The notes under the pieces were generated by a model, which worked only from the letters and a program-made list of their open reading frames with translations, searched no databases and was not told the origin of the DNA. A stretch of DNA of 64,000 nt. It comes from Torreya grandis. Taxonomy: Eukaryota > Streptophyta > Pinopsida > Cupressales > Taxaceae. Positions 48,240 to 61,500 of the stretch are shown one piece after another. The stretch covers positions 206,001 to 270,000 of the forward strand of contig JARHVA010004254.1 of the NCBI GenBank assembly GCA_037957365.1, given 5' to 3'. Numbering within the stretch: the first letter of the stretch is position 1; each line of letters starts with the position of its first letter. The position numbers were made by a program, and so were the translations under genes.

Positions 48240-48985
48240 TCCTATGAAATGGTAGTTTTGATGTCTTGGAAGGATTTCCTAGCCTCTATTGTCCACTCTA
48301 TCTTGGAATCTTACTTCATCATAGAATTCAATGGCTTGATAATCTATACAAATATATAAATGAATTTCCTTACAAATTTAATCTTACCAAAGAAATACTT
48401 TAACTCCTTATTGTTAGGAAGTGTTAGTTTTGAAATGTCTTGAACTTGTTCTAGATCAATGTAGATCTTGTCTTTAATGATAACATGTCCCAATAGCTTC
48501 CCTTCAGTAACTCCAGAGATTCTCTTCTTTGGATTAAGGGAGACTCTATATCTCCTACATCTATTAAATACTCTTTGTAGATGATCTACATGATCAGCTC
48601 TATATTTTAAATACATTGTCAAGTCATCCATGTACATGATGATGCATTTGCCAACAAGTTCCTGAAAGATGAATACCATCACTCTCTAAAAGGTTTCCCA
48701 TGTATTGATTAGGCTAAAATGCATCCTTTTGTATGTAAAATTTTCCCACTTGGTGGTAAAGTTAGTTTTCATTTTATCTTGTGCTTCCACCAACACTTGG
48801 TTATATCCTAAGAACCCATCCAAAAATGGCATCAACTCATATCCACTGATAATCTAAGTTACCTCATCTAGGGAGGTAAAATGATAGCTATCCTTTTATA
48901 ATGCTTTATTTATGTTCTTAAAATCAAAACAAATTCTAATTTCTCCATTCTTCTTTCTGATTGGTACTAGGTTGGCTACCTAGGC
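48240..48985 (-). pseudogene. Reverse transcriptase relic
   Basis: The minus strand starts at about 48,981 with 'VANLVPIRKKNGEIRICFDF' (VSPVV-V-KK-G-WR-CVDY). It passes 'GYNQVLVEAQDKMKTNFTTK' (GY-QI-----D--KTAF-T), and has 'IIMYMDDLTMY' with the catalytic YMDD intact at 48,634-48,623. It continues through 'SLNPKKRISGVTEGKLLGHV' and 'NNKELKYFFGKIKFVRKFI'. The 3' 113 codons (48,344-48,682) are uninterrupted. Upstream there are stops at Q/W positions. This is the best-preserved RT in the window. Confidence 0.85.
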
Positions 48986-50109
48986 AAAATGTCTGATTGA
49001 GAAGATAATCTTGGAATCCAGTGGATTTTGTACCTCTATTTGGATGACAGGTTCTACTATTGTATTTACGGGTATCTATCTCTACCTAAAAAGCTTGTGT
49101 TCTATCTTTAATGGAAATGGCATGTGTGATGACTCTAGGTTCAAATACTTTCAAATCTTCATATATCTAGGCGATCACATCTTTATATTATGTCAATAGA
49201 TTCTTCATCTTTTGTTTATCACTTTCAGTGAAACTAAGATAAATGTTCACAAACTAAGGATGTTGGTTACTTCCCATATTATCTTTGATAAAATCAAACT
49301 CTATTTCTTTAATTTTCTTCTTCTTTTGAGCTTGTGGATCTACATCAACATCTCACTCTAGGGAAGAAATCCCTAGAGGTATGTGGTCCTCCTTTAGCTA
49401 TAGGACACCCTCTTCTCCTAAATCTTCAATATGTATGGGCTCAACATCTTTCTCATCTATTAACTCAGATTCAAAGGTCCTATAAATATTCATGAATTGG
49501 ATAATCTTTTTTATACATTGTCTAGAACAAAGGCACAAAGAACTAACTCCATAAATAATTTTTTTATTTTGGGTTCTTGGAGTGGTGCTAGATTGGCAGT
49601 TGAAACTGCTAGTGAATCTATTGTCATTTTTTGTTCCCTTGGGATGGTTATGTTGTTGAATGACTCAAAGGACTCAATTAAGTCCCATGCTTAGTGTTTA
49701 TACTTATTTAAGTGGTATTACATTGATATTTATTTTTAATTTGGTTAACAACCAACTCAGAATCACTAAATATTTTTAACTGCTTGAGATTTTATTTAGT
49801 GAAAATTATAGACCAAGGATTAGAGCTTTGTACGTATTCCTATTATTGATGCAATGAAATTATAACTTGTAGGCAACCAAGTATTATTTATCATTTGAGT
49901 CTATCATGGCTACACCAACACTATAACCTTGATTTAATCTAGCTTCATCGAAATGGAGATTCCACAATTGAGAAGGACTTTCAAATTCTTGTTTGTGAAG
50001 CTCTTGTTTAGTAGTAAATGTGTACACTCATACATGTAGAGATGCAAATTTAATCTTCTCATTCTTGGTGTTTTATTCAGTGATCAAGTACTTCATTATT
50101 GGTTCTTTA

Positions 50110-50450
50110 TCCACCCAAATTTGGTTGGCTACTCTTTACCAAGGTAGATACATGTGTGATAAATATATGGCCATGTACCTATTTAGTGTCTTTGACCAGT
50201 AATGACTCAATAATAGGCCATAAGCTTCTAAAATATCAATGACTATAATATTTATGTATTGTTGTACATGTGGTTCAAATGTAATTTATATGTTCACATA
50301 AATCAACTCTCCAACACATGATATAGAAGACTTTTCAAACTATAGGACCACTCTTTTTGACTTATTTGGGGTTAAACCTAGCTTCTTGCACATAGATATT
50401 GGAATCACATTAGTTGAGACATTTGAATTAATGAAGTAATTATGCATGTT
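50110..50450 (-). pseudogene. Protease relic
   Basis: The minus strand reads 'SNVSTNVIPISMCKKLGLTP' (the S--N-MP-SVCKKLG block), then 'ISCVGELIYVNI', 'NIIVIDILEAYGLLLSHYWS' (VVVDIPE-YGLLLSRDWS) and 'LNRYMAIYLSHMYLP'. The D-T/S-G active-site segment just before it is not recognisable. The block clearly belongs to a gypsy retropepsin followed by the linker to RT. Confidence 0.7.
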
Positions 50451-51689
50451 TTTTTATAAACATTCTAATAGTCAATAAAAATTGTGGTACTTCAGGTTTG
50501 TCTTTATATATCATAACATTGGCATGGATAGCTTTGGAATTGTCAAATGTAAAGGATCCCCCAGTTAGGGCCTTGAGTAATAACTCACTATGTTTAGTGA
50601 TCTGAGCCAATCATATAGGGTGATATTAACTTTGATCTTCTTCATATCGTCAACAATGTTGTACACAGGTCTACTTTAGGGTTTTATGCTTTGGTGTTGT
50701 TCACTTCCCTTTAGAGGAGGTGGATTGTTATTTTTCTTTAGATATAGAGGAGTAGTAACATTTTTATTTGGATGAGTGGAGGTAGTTAGAGGATACTTAT
50801 TATTCATATTATAATTATTCCTCTATAACTACTAAAATGCATGGATCTCATATGTATTATCCTCTGGTTCATTCTCATCATCCATTGGGAATGGGAAGTC
50901 ATTGGTCTCAAAGACCATTGATGTAATGGGGTCCATAATGGATTAGAGGAAGATGCCTCTAGATGATTCACAAAAATATCTTGTCTTTCCATTTCTTTCT
51001 AAAATATTTCAAAATAGTGCAGAACGTTATGCAATCTAATTCTCTATGTTGTGCCAAATTGTGAACCCAACACCAATTGGGCAATGTTTCATCTTAAATA
51101 TTTATTTTAGGCACTTTGTTGGGTGGATGTTTTTATACTTTATTTCTAGTCTTATTTAAAGTCCTATTTTATCTTTGAAATTTGAATCTTGTCCACCATT
51201 AATCCCCATTATCTTCTACATGCTCAATAATTCCTTACTCAGCTTCTATACCATCTTATGGATATCATCTAATTATTTTTTTTTAGAGTCTATAGTTTCA
51301 CCTGGAATTGAAGTATGGCTTTGATGTTGATGGTATGTATGAACAACATTATTCAAAAAGTTTAGGCTTTGATTTAGTGTATCATGGGATAAGGGAAACT
51401 GCATGTGTGTTTGATTCTAATTATAATCCATAATGTTCTAGTTATCATTTAGAATTGAATTTATTATAGGATCATTTTGGTAGATATTCTATCCATCTAG
51501 AATTTGTAATTGGGGATTTATTTTCCCATCAATGTTTATGGATTCATCATGTGTCATTGGTAGGTCAGTGATGCCTATTACTCTACATAATAACACTAAG
51601 GTTGTAGAATCCAAGGCATTATTATACATATCAAGTGTTAACATTGTTGGGTTTATATGCATCATTTACTTGGATATTTTTTTATAATC

Positions 51690-52170
51690 TAGCATTAAAG
51701 TCTCTAATGATTTCATTGAGCTCTCTCCTCACACTATAAAAATGTTGGTATATGACATTAATATTAGTAACGTATCTAAATTAACCTAAGAAATTACTTT
51801 CACATAGGTCCCAAGAGGTGATTGAGGCATGTGGGAGGTTGAGAAACCAATCATAAGTGGCATATTATAGTGTGAATGGGAAAAGCCTACATGCCACATC
51901 CTTATTGATAACATTCATTAGCCCTAAATTTGTCTTGAAAAACATTAGGTGTTATTCATTAGTCCTTCCTTTCGAAGGAGATAACAAGGGAATATATTTT
52001 TTGGGGTTTCTAGGCAATTCATGGGAATCACCAAAAACATCAATAGTAGAACCAACTAACCAAGCTAGAGCCATAATGATTCTATGGAGGGGACCTCTTC
52101 TAGCTAGGGAAAATGATCAAGGCCGGTCTTTCCTTGAGGTTTCCTTTCTTACCTATGTCTTCCATGTAGA
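51690..52170 (-). pseudogene. gag (capsid) relic
   Basis: The minus strand gives 'HLMFFKTNLGLMNVINKDVA' and 'CRLFPFTL' stop 'YATYDWFLNLPHASITSWD'. This is the typical plant gypsy gag core (VA-RLFP-SL---A--WF--LP--SI-SWD). 'FYSVRREL' follows. The plus-strand 112-codon open frame at 51,857-52,195 is a shadow of this. Confidence 0.7.
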
Positions 52171-52533
52171 TGTAAAGGTGAAACCAATAGAATAGTGTCA
52201 AAGTTAGACCTAGTTACCCTCCTTATAATATCCAATGAAATTCTAGTGGTCTTCTTTAATAAAGTGGAGGTTTAGGCCCTCCTTCTATCCCTAGATAAAT
52301 TCTTGTTGATGTGGGTTTTATGCACACTATTCACATGAAATTTTTTTAGGACAAATTATCATATTCACATAAATATCGTAGGGAATGAAGACCCTCTCCT
52401 ATAAAAAGTTAGAACTACCTTTATTGAAAGCCAAAAAACTACTAAAAATGAAATATGTACAAACAAAATTCATAAATCATGGGGTAGTACTTTTAACCTA
52501 AATGTAAAAAAATGGATTTTTAGAAAGGAATAT

Positions 52534-52637
<104 letters not shown>

Positions 52638-52639
52638 GG

Positions 52640-53508
52640 AAATGAAATGTTTGTAGATGATAAATTCATCAATTTGAACATTGAGACTTGATAAAAGTAT
52701 CAAAGGGAAAAATTAACATCAAAGAGAAAATATCTCTCATTCAATGGGTTGAAAAGACATATTCATATTCTTAAGAATATGAAATATACACCAAAAAATT
52801 TACCTAAACCTGATAATATACATGATTAACCCTTTGTATTTTCTAACAAAAATAATAAAAATATCACTTCTATTCCCACCAAGATGTCGCTTATATTTGA
52901 AATATAAATCAAAATTTTAGATAGAAATTTGTAGCCTAATTTCCTAGTCCTAACAGTTTAAAAACAATAGCAATAGAAAATTTAAAATTAAGGATGAAAT
53001 ACATTGAATTAAGAAAATAGACATAATCCAAAAGGAATCATTAACACAAAGTTTAGAAACAACTCTTTATATTGATCTTCACAGAGTAAAATATCCAATC
53101 TCCCTTTACAAAGCTTTACACAAAATATTTTTATTTAGAACCCTTATTTTGAGGACCTAACTTGTATTTATAGGCCAAAATAGGTGGTTATGGTTTAAAC
53201 CCACCTTTTTTCCTTTTTACAGAGTTACAAAAACATCAATGATAAATTACAGCTTGAAAGGGTGCAAAAGTGTTTTGAGCACTTGAAACCACTTGAAAAA
53301 GTGTTTTGATGTTTTTACACTACTTAAAAAGGTACATTATCAATTTGCACAACTTGAAAAAGTAAGTTCAAAAAATTAAAAAAGACATAATTTTCAAAAG
53401 TGACAACATGCATTTGCAAGGGGGAATACAATGCAACAATACAAGTTAGGTGCAAAATGAAATATGAGTAAAAAATATTGGAATGTTGATAACATTTTTA
53501 ATTTGTTT
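52640..53508. other. AT-rich spacer with short 'ACTTGAAAAAGTG' repeats
   Basis: No gene seen. Between about 53,235 and 53,410 a motif close to 'ACTTGAAAAAGTGTTTTGA' recurs four or five times. A related motif occurs at 58,370-58,490, so these may be paired ends of a larger unit. Confidence 0.4.
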
Positions 53509-56500
53509 TTACTTCATTGACAACCTTTTGTCTTTCAAAAATTCCTTAAATCTATATAGAAACACTCTTATCAAATCTTCATCTAGACCATCTATATACT
53601 TATATGTAATGTACACTAAGTAGTTTAACTCTCTCATCCCTTGAAACTTATTTTGGAGTTTATTTATTGTCAAGTCAAGATTATCTGCATTGACTTGGTA
53701 TTTGGCCAATTGATGAATTTTCTCATGATCAAATGAAACATGAGATTGGCAACTTCTTGAATGTGATTTTTTTAATTCTTTGACCATGGTTTCAACTGAA
53801 ATAAGATTTCCACCCTGATCCTTGTCATTGAAAAAAGGACATTTTAGCCTTTTGACTTACGCATCAATTTATACCATTATGTCACTCCAAAGTGACCTTG
53901 CACTATTGAATTTATATATGCATTCTTGAAGTAATTGGATTTTGAATTTTGTATCCCAAAGTTATTCAATCTGATAAATAACTTCTTACTTTTTTATGAC
54001 TCCTTTCTCAATAAGGTCAGGAAAGGGAAATTTTGAAAATTTAATCAACTTAGGGATGAACTCCTCTTAATTATGTATTTCCTCTATGTACCCACTTTCT
54101 TTTATTGTCACTTGTTTACATTCTAACTAAACTTTAGAGACCACTATTTTTTTAGCAAGAATTGTTGAGGTTCCCTAATCAATGATCTTCTTGATCCAAT
54201 CTTTCAGTGCTTTGCCCATTTGGCCTATCTCTTTCACTTTATCTAATGACTCAACATGAAGACTTGACAAATCAATTATTGGTTGAATTGGTCTAATCAA
54301 CCTCTGTATCATTGAATTCAACTATTCCAATTTTTATTTTAACTTGTCTTTTGTTTCTTTATCGTTATCCATTTTCTCAAAAATGGTGCAAATTTTAAAC
54401 TACACATCTCCTTTCATCCCTTTTCTGGTAGAATTTCCCAATTGAACTCTAGATATCTAATAGTCTTCAACTTTGATCTTTATTTTATCTTTTCCAACTT
54501 TAGGAATTCCCAATTTTGCATATTTATCTCCTTTTTCATCTGTTACCATTCATGATATAGTTATTACTTTATTTGATCTTTTCAAAAAAGGAATTTGGAT
54601 TGTCAAGGTCCCAAAGTCAATCTCCTCAGGTTCAAAAACTTTTATTATTTTATTCACCACCGCGGACACCCAATATGATGTTGTTGTGCTCAAAGAAAGA
54701 GGTGGGGAAAAAGCTAAGACTTGTGGGGCCAACATTGTTAGGGTGGAAGAAGGTGTATTTTTAATTTTGGTACCTTGAAAATATGATTTTCCTTTTTCCT
54801 TATTACCAATTATATCAATTGGATTTCATGGAGAGGATGGAATAGGAAATTTAGGATTTGAGGGGGAGTATGAAGAAATAGGGGTGATTTATTGTAGTGG
54901 GGAACCAAATGATATAGGGAAAAACATGTCATTTGATGCAATGAATTCTTGGGTTTTATTTTATTTGAGAAATTGAGATTGTGGAAAACTATCAATAGGA
55001 ATTTATTGAGAAATTTAAGGATTAGGAGAAGAGGAGAGATTTTCATCTAACCTTTTTATCTTGAGTTTGAAAACCCTTCGCATTAGAATGTATTTTTGAA
55101 TAGTTTTTGGTTCTTGTGTTCCCTCTATCACCAGGAGCTCTCCACTTGGACTTACTTCATCTAATTTCTTTGATTCAACATGCTATTGTTTTTAAAAGAT
55201 ACCAAATTCATCCTTCCTAGGAGGTATGGGGAAATCAATTTTTCCAATATCTACTTCTTTACTCTTCAACCACTTGAGAATCCCTTCAAGTATTGCCCTT
55301 GTTATACTTCTGATGGAATTAGATTATTTCTTATCCCAATGGACCATGATTAATGGTTTTGTTATAATTCCTTATTTTTCAAATATGGGATCCAATGTGA
55401 CCTCATCATCTACCAATTACTTTGGTACTTTTGTTATGCCAAATTTGACTATGTACTTCATGGTAAACTATGAGTAGTCCTTGATTTTGACCATTTTCTC
55501 ATCATTACAATCCATCCAATAATCTTAAAAGTGTGAGATATGTTGAAATGAAGGCCCAAGGTTATGTTTAATTAATACCCTTATGTAAAATGCAAATCTA
55601 CTTTCAAAAGTCTTGAGATTGCAATGACACATATATTGCTCAATTTTTTTGGATTTTATCAATGATGGACAAGTGTACCTACCAATGTGAATCAAAAATT
55701 TATCCCCTATCTTATTTGACATGTCAAAAACTTGTGTGTTTCAACAAGTTATCTCACTAGCTCCATTAATGCCCATTTATCACATATCATGGAACCATAT
55801 AAGGATCAATTTCATAACCACTAATTCTCAAATAGCTGAAAGTCAAGAATTATATAAAATAAGTCCCCATCTAGTTATTTTTGTGGTATCCATCACTAAT
55901 ATCCTCATGTTGAAAATCCATTTCTCAAATAACTGAATCATATAATGAATGAAACAATCATTCACCTATTTAAAATGTTAGGCACTTTATTTCAATCCAA
56001 GTTGGGGATAGAATTCATATATTTTCATCTTCTTAAAGTCACCCACTATATGCAATCCATAAAAATATCTTCAACTAGCCACATCGTAGATAAGATAAGA
56101 AGTCATATAAAACGTTGATGTGACCTTCACTTCCATTAGTTATTTATGGATTGCATCACTGATTAGTTATCCCCAATTTATATATTTTTCATTCTTATGA
56201 ATGATCTATATGAACCTATACATCCATGTTTGAAATTTTATTATTATTATTGGGATCCCCACTATTTTGTGCAATAATTTTATTATGTCATTTATTTCAT
56301 TCCTAAAATCAGATCTCACAAATTTCTTCAAGAGTCATGTACAAGAGTATTTTTGGTTTGGTCAACCATCCATTGTTTATTTTTTTTATCACATAATATA
56401 TTATCATCCCAAAAAACTTTGAGAAGACTCAGAAGTTAAATGCATAAAATATTCTCAATCTAGAAGATGAAACATAATATCTATGTGTTTTAAGTCTAAA

Positions 56501-57050
56501 CTTTCCACCAAATAACCATATGAATCTCTCACTTCCATCATCTCTAAATTATAGTGCTCCACCATGACCAAAACTAACTCAAGAGACTGCACTAAAAATA
56601 GAAACATTATAGCTTGTGCCAATCCACTATCAAAAATACTCTAACCAAAGTTAGTTTTATACACCACATTCATTCTCTCCTAAAATTTGTCTAAGTCGAT
56701 ACAACCTAGATTGGTATCTATTTGTTATCTTCATTGGATTTAAATGGTGAGAGAGTTGTCACAACCTAAAACTAGTACTTCATGCTTGCTTTGTCTTTGC
56801 TTAGAATTGGTTTTTCCAGAGTAGAGGATGAAAAAATTAAATTTCATGGGAAAATTGAAAATCGAGAGATATTTATGAAATGACAATTTACTTGTAAAAT
56901 TGATAAAATTAAATAACTTAAAGTAAAATAAGTTATTTTAATTTCACCCATCATAATTAAAATTTTGCTTTTGAAAATCACTCTAGAGCCTTTGTTGATA
57001 TCCCGTATGAATTTTAACTTCTTGGTCAACCATCTTTCTTCACCCGACAT
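53509..57050 (-). pseudogene. Long unrecognised ORF upstream of gag
   Basis: On the minus strand one reading frame persists from about 55,720 to a terminal stop at 53,509 (about 740 codons), with stops mostly where Gln or Trp would fit. It extends, after frame changes, to about 57,050 ('MSGEERWLTKKLKFIRDI'). Long open parts are 55,525-55,722 ('NKIGDKFLIHIGRYTCPSLI', 'LKTFESRFAFYIRVLIKHNL'), 54,550-54,735 and 53,509-53,787. The middle (about 55,050-54,800) is Ser/Pro-rich. The C-terminal third is Lys/Glu-rich and helical-looking ('MIQRLIRPIQPIIDLSSLHV', 'ALKDWIKKIID'). No retroelement enzyme motif is present. It lies upstream of, and in the same orientation as, the gag at 52 kb, the position of ORF1 in Ogre-type gypsy elements. 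Identity is unknown. Confidence 0.5.
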
Positions 57051-57159
57051 ATTTGAACATAACTTTTTATTATAATTTTGTTTTCCACTAAATGGGTATA
57101 TTACTATCACAAGAAAGCAAAATGAAATTTAGATTGTTATATTTTATCCTTTATTTATC

Positions 57160-57950
57160 TTTTTTTCTCACAACATGGATATAGTGTCAAACTGGCAAAT
57201 TAAAACAAGCAAAAACAAAAAATTGTTTTTATTTTTTCAAAATTTAAAACCCCAAGTTTGTTATGGGTCATATGGCCTCCTCCTTCATTGATTAAAATAA
57301 GTAAAAATATCTGCAATTGCCTTATTTTAATTTTGAAAAATATTTAACCCTATATAGGCTATATGACCTTATGATATTTTGGCTTAAGGAAAAAAACAAA
57401 ATTAAAATTAAAATTGTCCTTTATTTTTAATATTTTCTCTCCTTTTTTTGGTTATACAGTGTTGTATGACTTCATTTTTGCAAAAATAAAATAAGAATTG
57501 TCCTTTTCTGACTTTATTTACCTTATCTCTCTTCCCTAGGGGTGTACAACATCTTAATTTGTAGGTGGAAGACAAAAAATTTGATCTTTAAACTTATATT
57601 GGACTTGTTTTTTACCTTCCCTCTTGGGTCATATAGTAGTATGACCTCTTTCACAATAAAAAAAATCAAAATTATCCTTTCTTTGTTTTTTACTTTTATT
57701 CTTTTTCCTTTGGGGTGCACTTTTCTTGGTAGCTGCAAACAATTAAATTTTTATTCTTGAATTTATCTTAGTTGTTCAATAATTTATTTGGGTCATATAA
57801 CCTCTTATTGGTAGGAGAAAATAAGAAAATAAATTTAAAACCCTCCTTTGTTTTCTCTTTGGATTGTATGGATTCTTGCCTAGTATCTAATACAAAATAA
57901 AAATCTGATTTTTTATTTCAAATCTCATTTTGCTTATCTTTGTAAATATC
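57160..57950. repeat. Tandem array with GGGTCATATGACCTC core
   Basis: About eight diverged units of 75-95 bp. Cores sit near 57,265, 57,355, 57,450, 57,539, 57,626, 57,712, 57,790 and 57,862. Between them is a T/A-rich stretch with 'AAAATTGTCCTTT'. The best cores contain the palindrome GGTCATATGACC in degenerate form. The two open frames at 57,523-57,760 are by-products. Confidence 0.65.
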
Positions 57951-58059
57951 ATTTGGAGATTTTGCATGTGACTTCAAAAAAAATTAAAATAGAAGAAGTT
58001 ATATTATAACTTGACTTCAGTGAAGAAATAATGGAAATTGCATGAAAATTGAAGAACAA

Positions 58060-58545
58060 GTTTCAAATTGGCAACAAATTTACATGAAGTGGGGAGAGCA
58101 AATTGTAAATTTCATGGCCATAAAAAGTGTAAAGCTTATGTGCACGACAGTGAAAAAGAAATATTTTATTTACATGACTCTAGAAGTGACAAAATAAATT
58201 TTCATGACTTGGGGAAGTAATAAAATAAATTTATGTGGCTCAGAGAAGTGACAAAATGAATTTTCATGACTAAGGGAAATATATGAAGATATTGCACGAC
58301 AACAAGATTTCAAAGAGTAAATTGTAAATTAAAACAATTACAATAATTTCAATTGATTTAATATTTTTTCATTTGAAATTTCACCATGTGAAAAACTGAA
58401 AATGTAAATTGTATGACTTGAAAAAGTGTCGAGGAACTTTTTCACAATGTGGGGAAAAGAAAAAAACATTTGCATAGCTTGAAAAGAGTTTAATGGAATT
58501 TTATAAATTATGAGAAAGCCAAATGATTTTTACACTATTGAGAAG
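58060..58545. repeat. Degenerate repeats of 'CATGACT--GGAAGTGACAAAATAAA'
   Basis: Four or five imperfect units of about 40 bp lie at 58,080-58,290 (TTTTCATGACTTGGGGAAGT and variants). A related 'GACTTGAAAAAGTG' type follows to 58,490. No coding. Confidence 0.5.
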
Positions 58546-61500
58546 TGTTGTCATTGATGTCAAGGTCTATATGGTGAATATTCATGATGAGTGGTCTTTG
58601 AGTTATGAGTTGTTTTGCTTGATGTGACAAGGAAGCTATGGGATAAGAAAAAATTTGAAGGTAACCTAATGTCTCAAGAGAACATTTGAAGGCAACCTAA
58701 TGTCTCTAGAGAGAATTTGAAGGTAACCTAATGATTATTTTGTTGGTTTGTGTCAAATTTGATGTCAAGTTTTAGGTTAGCTTGAAGTTGTCAGTGTTTT
58801 CACAAAGAGGTATGATTGTAAATTAATCATTGAAACATGTTTGAGTATTAGTTCTTGAGTACAAGGTGTCTTGAGAAGCCTAATTTAGACCTTGTGAGAA
58901 GGTGTGCATACTAAATTTTGGTGAAATAAGTAAGCATAAGATTGTGAGAGGTTTTTTAGCATTGTGTAATAATATAAGTGAATTTTATATATTTTCATAA
59001 GTGTTTCAAGGTCAGTTGTCAAGTTTTAAATGCTTAATAAGCCTAGTCATAGCATGAAGAGATCTTGTGAGAAAGAATGAGTATGATGGATTGGTGAGAT
59101 GAGTGTACACAAGCATGACTGGTTGTATGAGGGTGATTGAGAATGTATTTTAATCAATTGATCACTCATTAGAGTCTTAGGGTGAGCCTACAGGGGTAGG
59201 ACCTATAGATCAAGTCTGTAACTAGACCACTTTTAGATATCACCTAGCCTAATAAGGTATTGTGATATGTTGTCAAGGCATATGATGGATGTATGGTAAT
59301 TTTTAAGCATGAGAGAGTTTTATTGAGTATTTAAGTGTGGTTTAGAGTCCATGGAAAGAGGCATGAATGTTATTTTTAATACCTAATGTGGTTTATAGGT
59401 CAAGTTCTAGAGAGCAGAGAGAGAGAACATGGCCTAATGAGGTATCAAGATCAATTTCCAAGGAAAGTATGAGTAGATGAGAATTTTTAGAGTTGAAGTA
59501 TGTTTTTTAAAGTGTGTTAATGTATTTTTAGGTCATGGTTTTCAATAAAAGGCATGAAATTTTGTTTTGAGGTCTTTTGAGTACACAGAATGAAGGCATA
59601 CAAACTTGAGGACTTTTAGGTGTATATTAGAACATGTAACCTTTGCATGGGAACTTGAGCTATTAAGGATAGATGGGGAATGGTCCTATATAATAAATAT
59701 ATGCATTGGTTTTGTATTTAATGGTAAATCCTTTATGAATAATCATTAACATCAAAACATGTGTTAAACCTCTCTAAAACCCCTAACAAGGACCTGATGT
59801 GAAATATCTTATTTAAAACAACCTAGAATGGTCTCAAATGACTAGAAAAGCTATTATAGGTTGTATTCAACTCTCCTAATCACCTCAAAGTGTGATTTAG
59901 TTATCATGTGTGTGAGTAGATCCTATAATAAAGTGTATATTTCTTAGAGATTTGTTGTAGGAGTCAGAGTTGACCAAGTCAAAGTATTAAAATGGATGGA
60001 GGATGAAGTTTGAGAGTCATGTTTAATTTACATTAATATTTATTAATAGGTTATATCCCTCAAGTGTGATAAATGGTAATCCAATTTAGCTAGTTACTAA
60101 TAGGGCTAATGGTGGAAATAGTGAGAAACCCAAGTAATAGTGAGAAGATGATTAGGAATGCATTATCATGAAAGAGTGATGAAACTAATTGCATGGAGAT
60201 GTTTTTTGGACTGGTGTGTCCTATTAATTCTTGGTATAAATCTTTAAATTTAGGTATAGTGGTGAAAATGATGAAGCCAAAATGGCTTGTGTATCTTAGT
60301 AAGGTCTGTATAGAGTGAGGTCATAAGATTAGTCTGCAAGACCAATATTTGTCATTTAACCATATGATATTTATATTTGATAATGTTATAATAATCTCAT
60401 ATGATAATATAATTTCATAATAAGTCTTTGAAAATGGTCATACAATTATTGAAGGTCAATGTCATCATGATTATGCTTTAAGGTAAAATGGTAGTTCTAG
60501 GTAAGCAAGTTGCAGTGATGAGTTTGAGGCCCTATGCCTTGATTTGAAGTATATAATACACATGGTGTTTTTTTTTGGAATTTTATATATTATACATTAT
60601 TTTTATAAGTTTTTATAGTCATATAAAGTGGTTTAAATGTTGAAGACAAAATGGCTTATATGGTTTTGGTTTGACTATGTATAGTGAGGTTAAAAGATTG
60701 GTCTGTAAGACCAATATTTGACATTATACCTTATGGTTTTTATATTTGAGAGTGGTCTAGAGATGTCAAAGGATATTATGAAAGTATCAGTGGTCATGGT
60801 AAGTTTCATTTTACGTGTTGAAGTTCAAGTTGTTCATGATTGGGTTTTGGAGTGTTTTGGCTATTTTGAGTAGATTATTTATAAAAAAGTGTTTGAGTCC
60901 TTTTTCCCTAAGATGTGAATTATAAATCACATGGTGACGTTTTTAAGGTCATGGATTTTTTTTAATGTTATTTATTGTCATGGTTATGTGAAAAAATTGT
61001 GTACATGCTTCAGTTTTGTTTGGCAGACTTTCTGTAGGTTCACAGACCTAATTATGAATAGTGCTACAAGGTGTGCTTCAAGTGGGGTTGGAGCTAAAAA
61101 GTGTCATGGACCTAATATGAGATTAGTATGGATATATTTGAGTTTCATATGAATTTTTTTTACTATTTATTGAGTTTTAAAGTTTTCCAATGAGTTCAAA
61201 GGGTAACATGCACTAATGAGGGCCTAATTGAATTAGGTCTCCTTAAGGCCTAAAGTAGGTTTTGTTATTTTAAGCTAAGGATGACCTATTTTAATGATTT
61301 ATTCATGTATTAATTTTTTTATAAGACCTATTTTAAGGATAAATAGGTGGGAAATTTTATACATCTAACCAAGAGGTCTATGAGCAAGAGACTTGTATAA
61401 ATACATGACAATTTTAGGCCTATTTGAGAAGGTAGTGAGTATCCAAATGAGATAGCATATTGTTGAGAAGAATGAGATATTATATACAATTAGAGGATTA

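Larger units (their letters stand above)
46530..52200 (-). mobile_element. Ty3/gypsy gag-PR-RT-RH-IN internal domain relic, minus strand
   Basis: All five gypsy domains can be read in the canonical order on the minus strand: gag (52.2-51.7 kb), protease (50.45-50.1), reverse transcriptase (48.98-48.24), RNase H (48.2-47.9), integrase (47.4-46.53). Integrase after RNase H identifies Ty3/gypsy rather than copia. The 3' end abuts LTR B. Every domain carries stops. Segments between gag and protease (51.7-50.5 kb) and between protease and RT (50.1-49.0 kb) are too decayed for me to assign. Confidence 0.8.

Noticed and set aside
51857..52195. 112-codon plus-strand frame
   Set aside because: The minus strand of the same DNA encodes a recognisable gypsy gag.
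57523..57760. Two 71-72 codon frames on opposite strands
   Set aside because: They lie inside a tandem repeat array and are low-complexity by-products.
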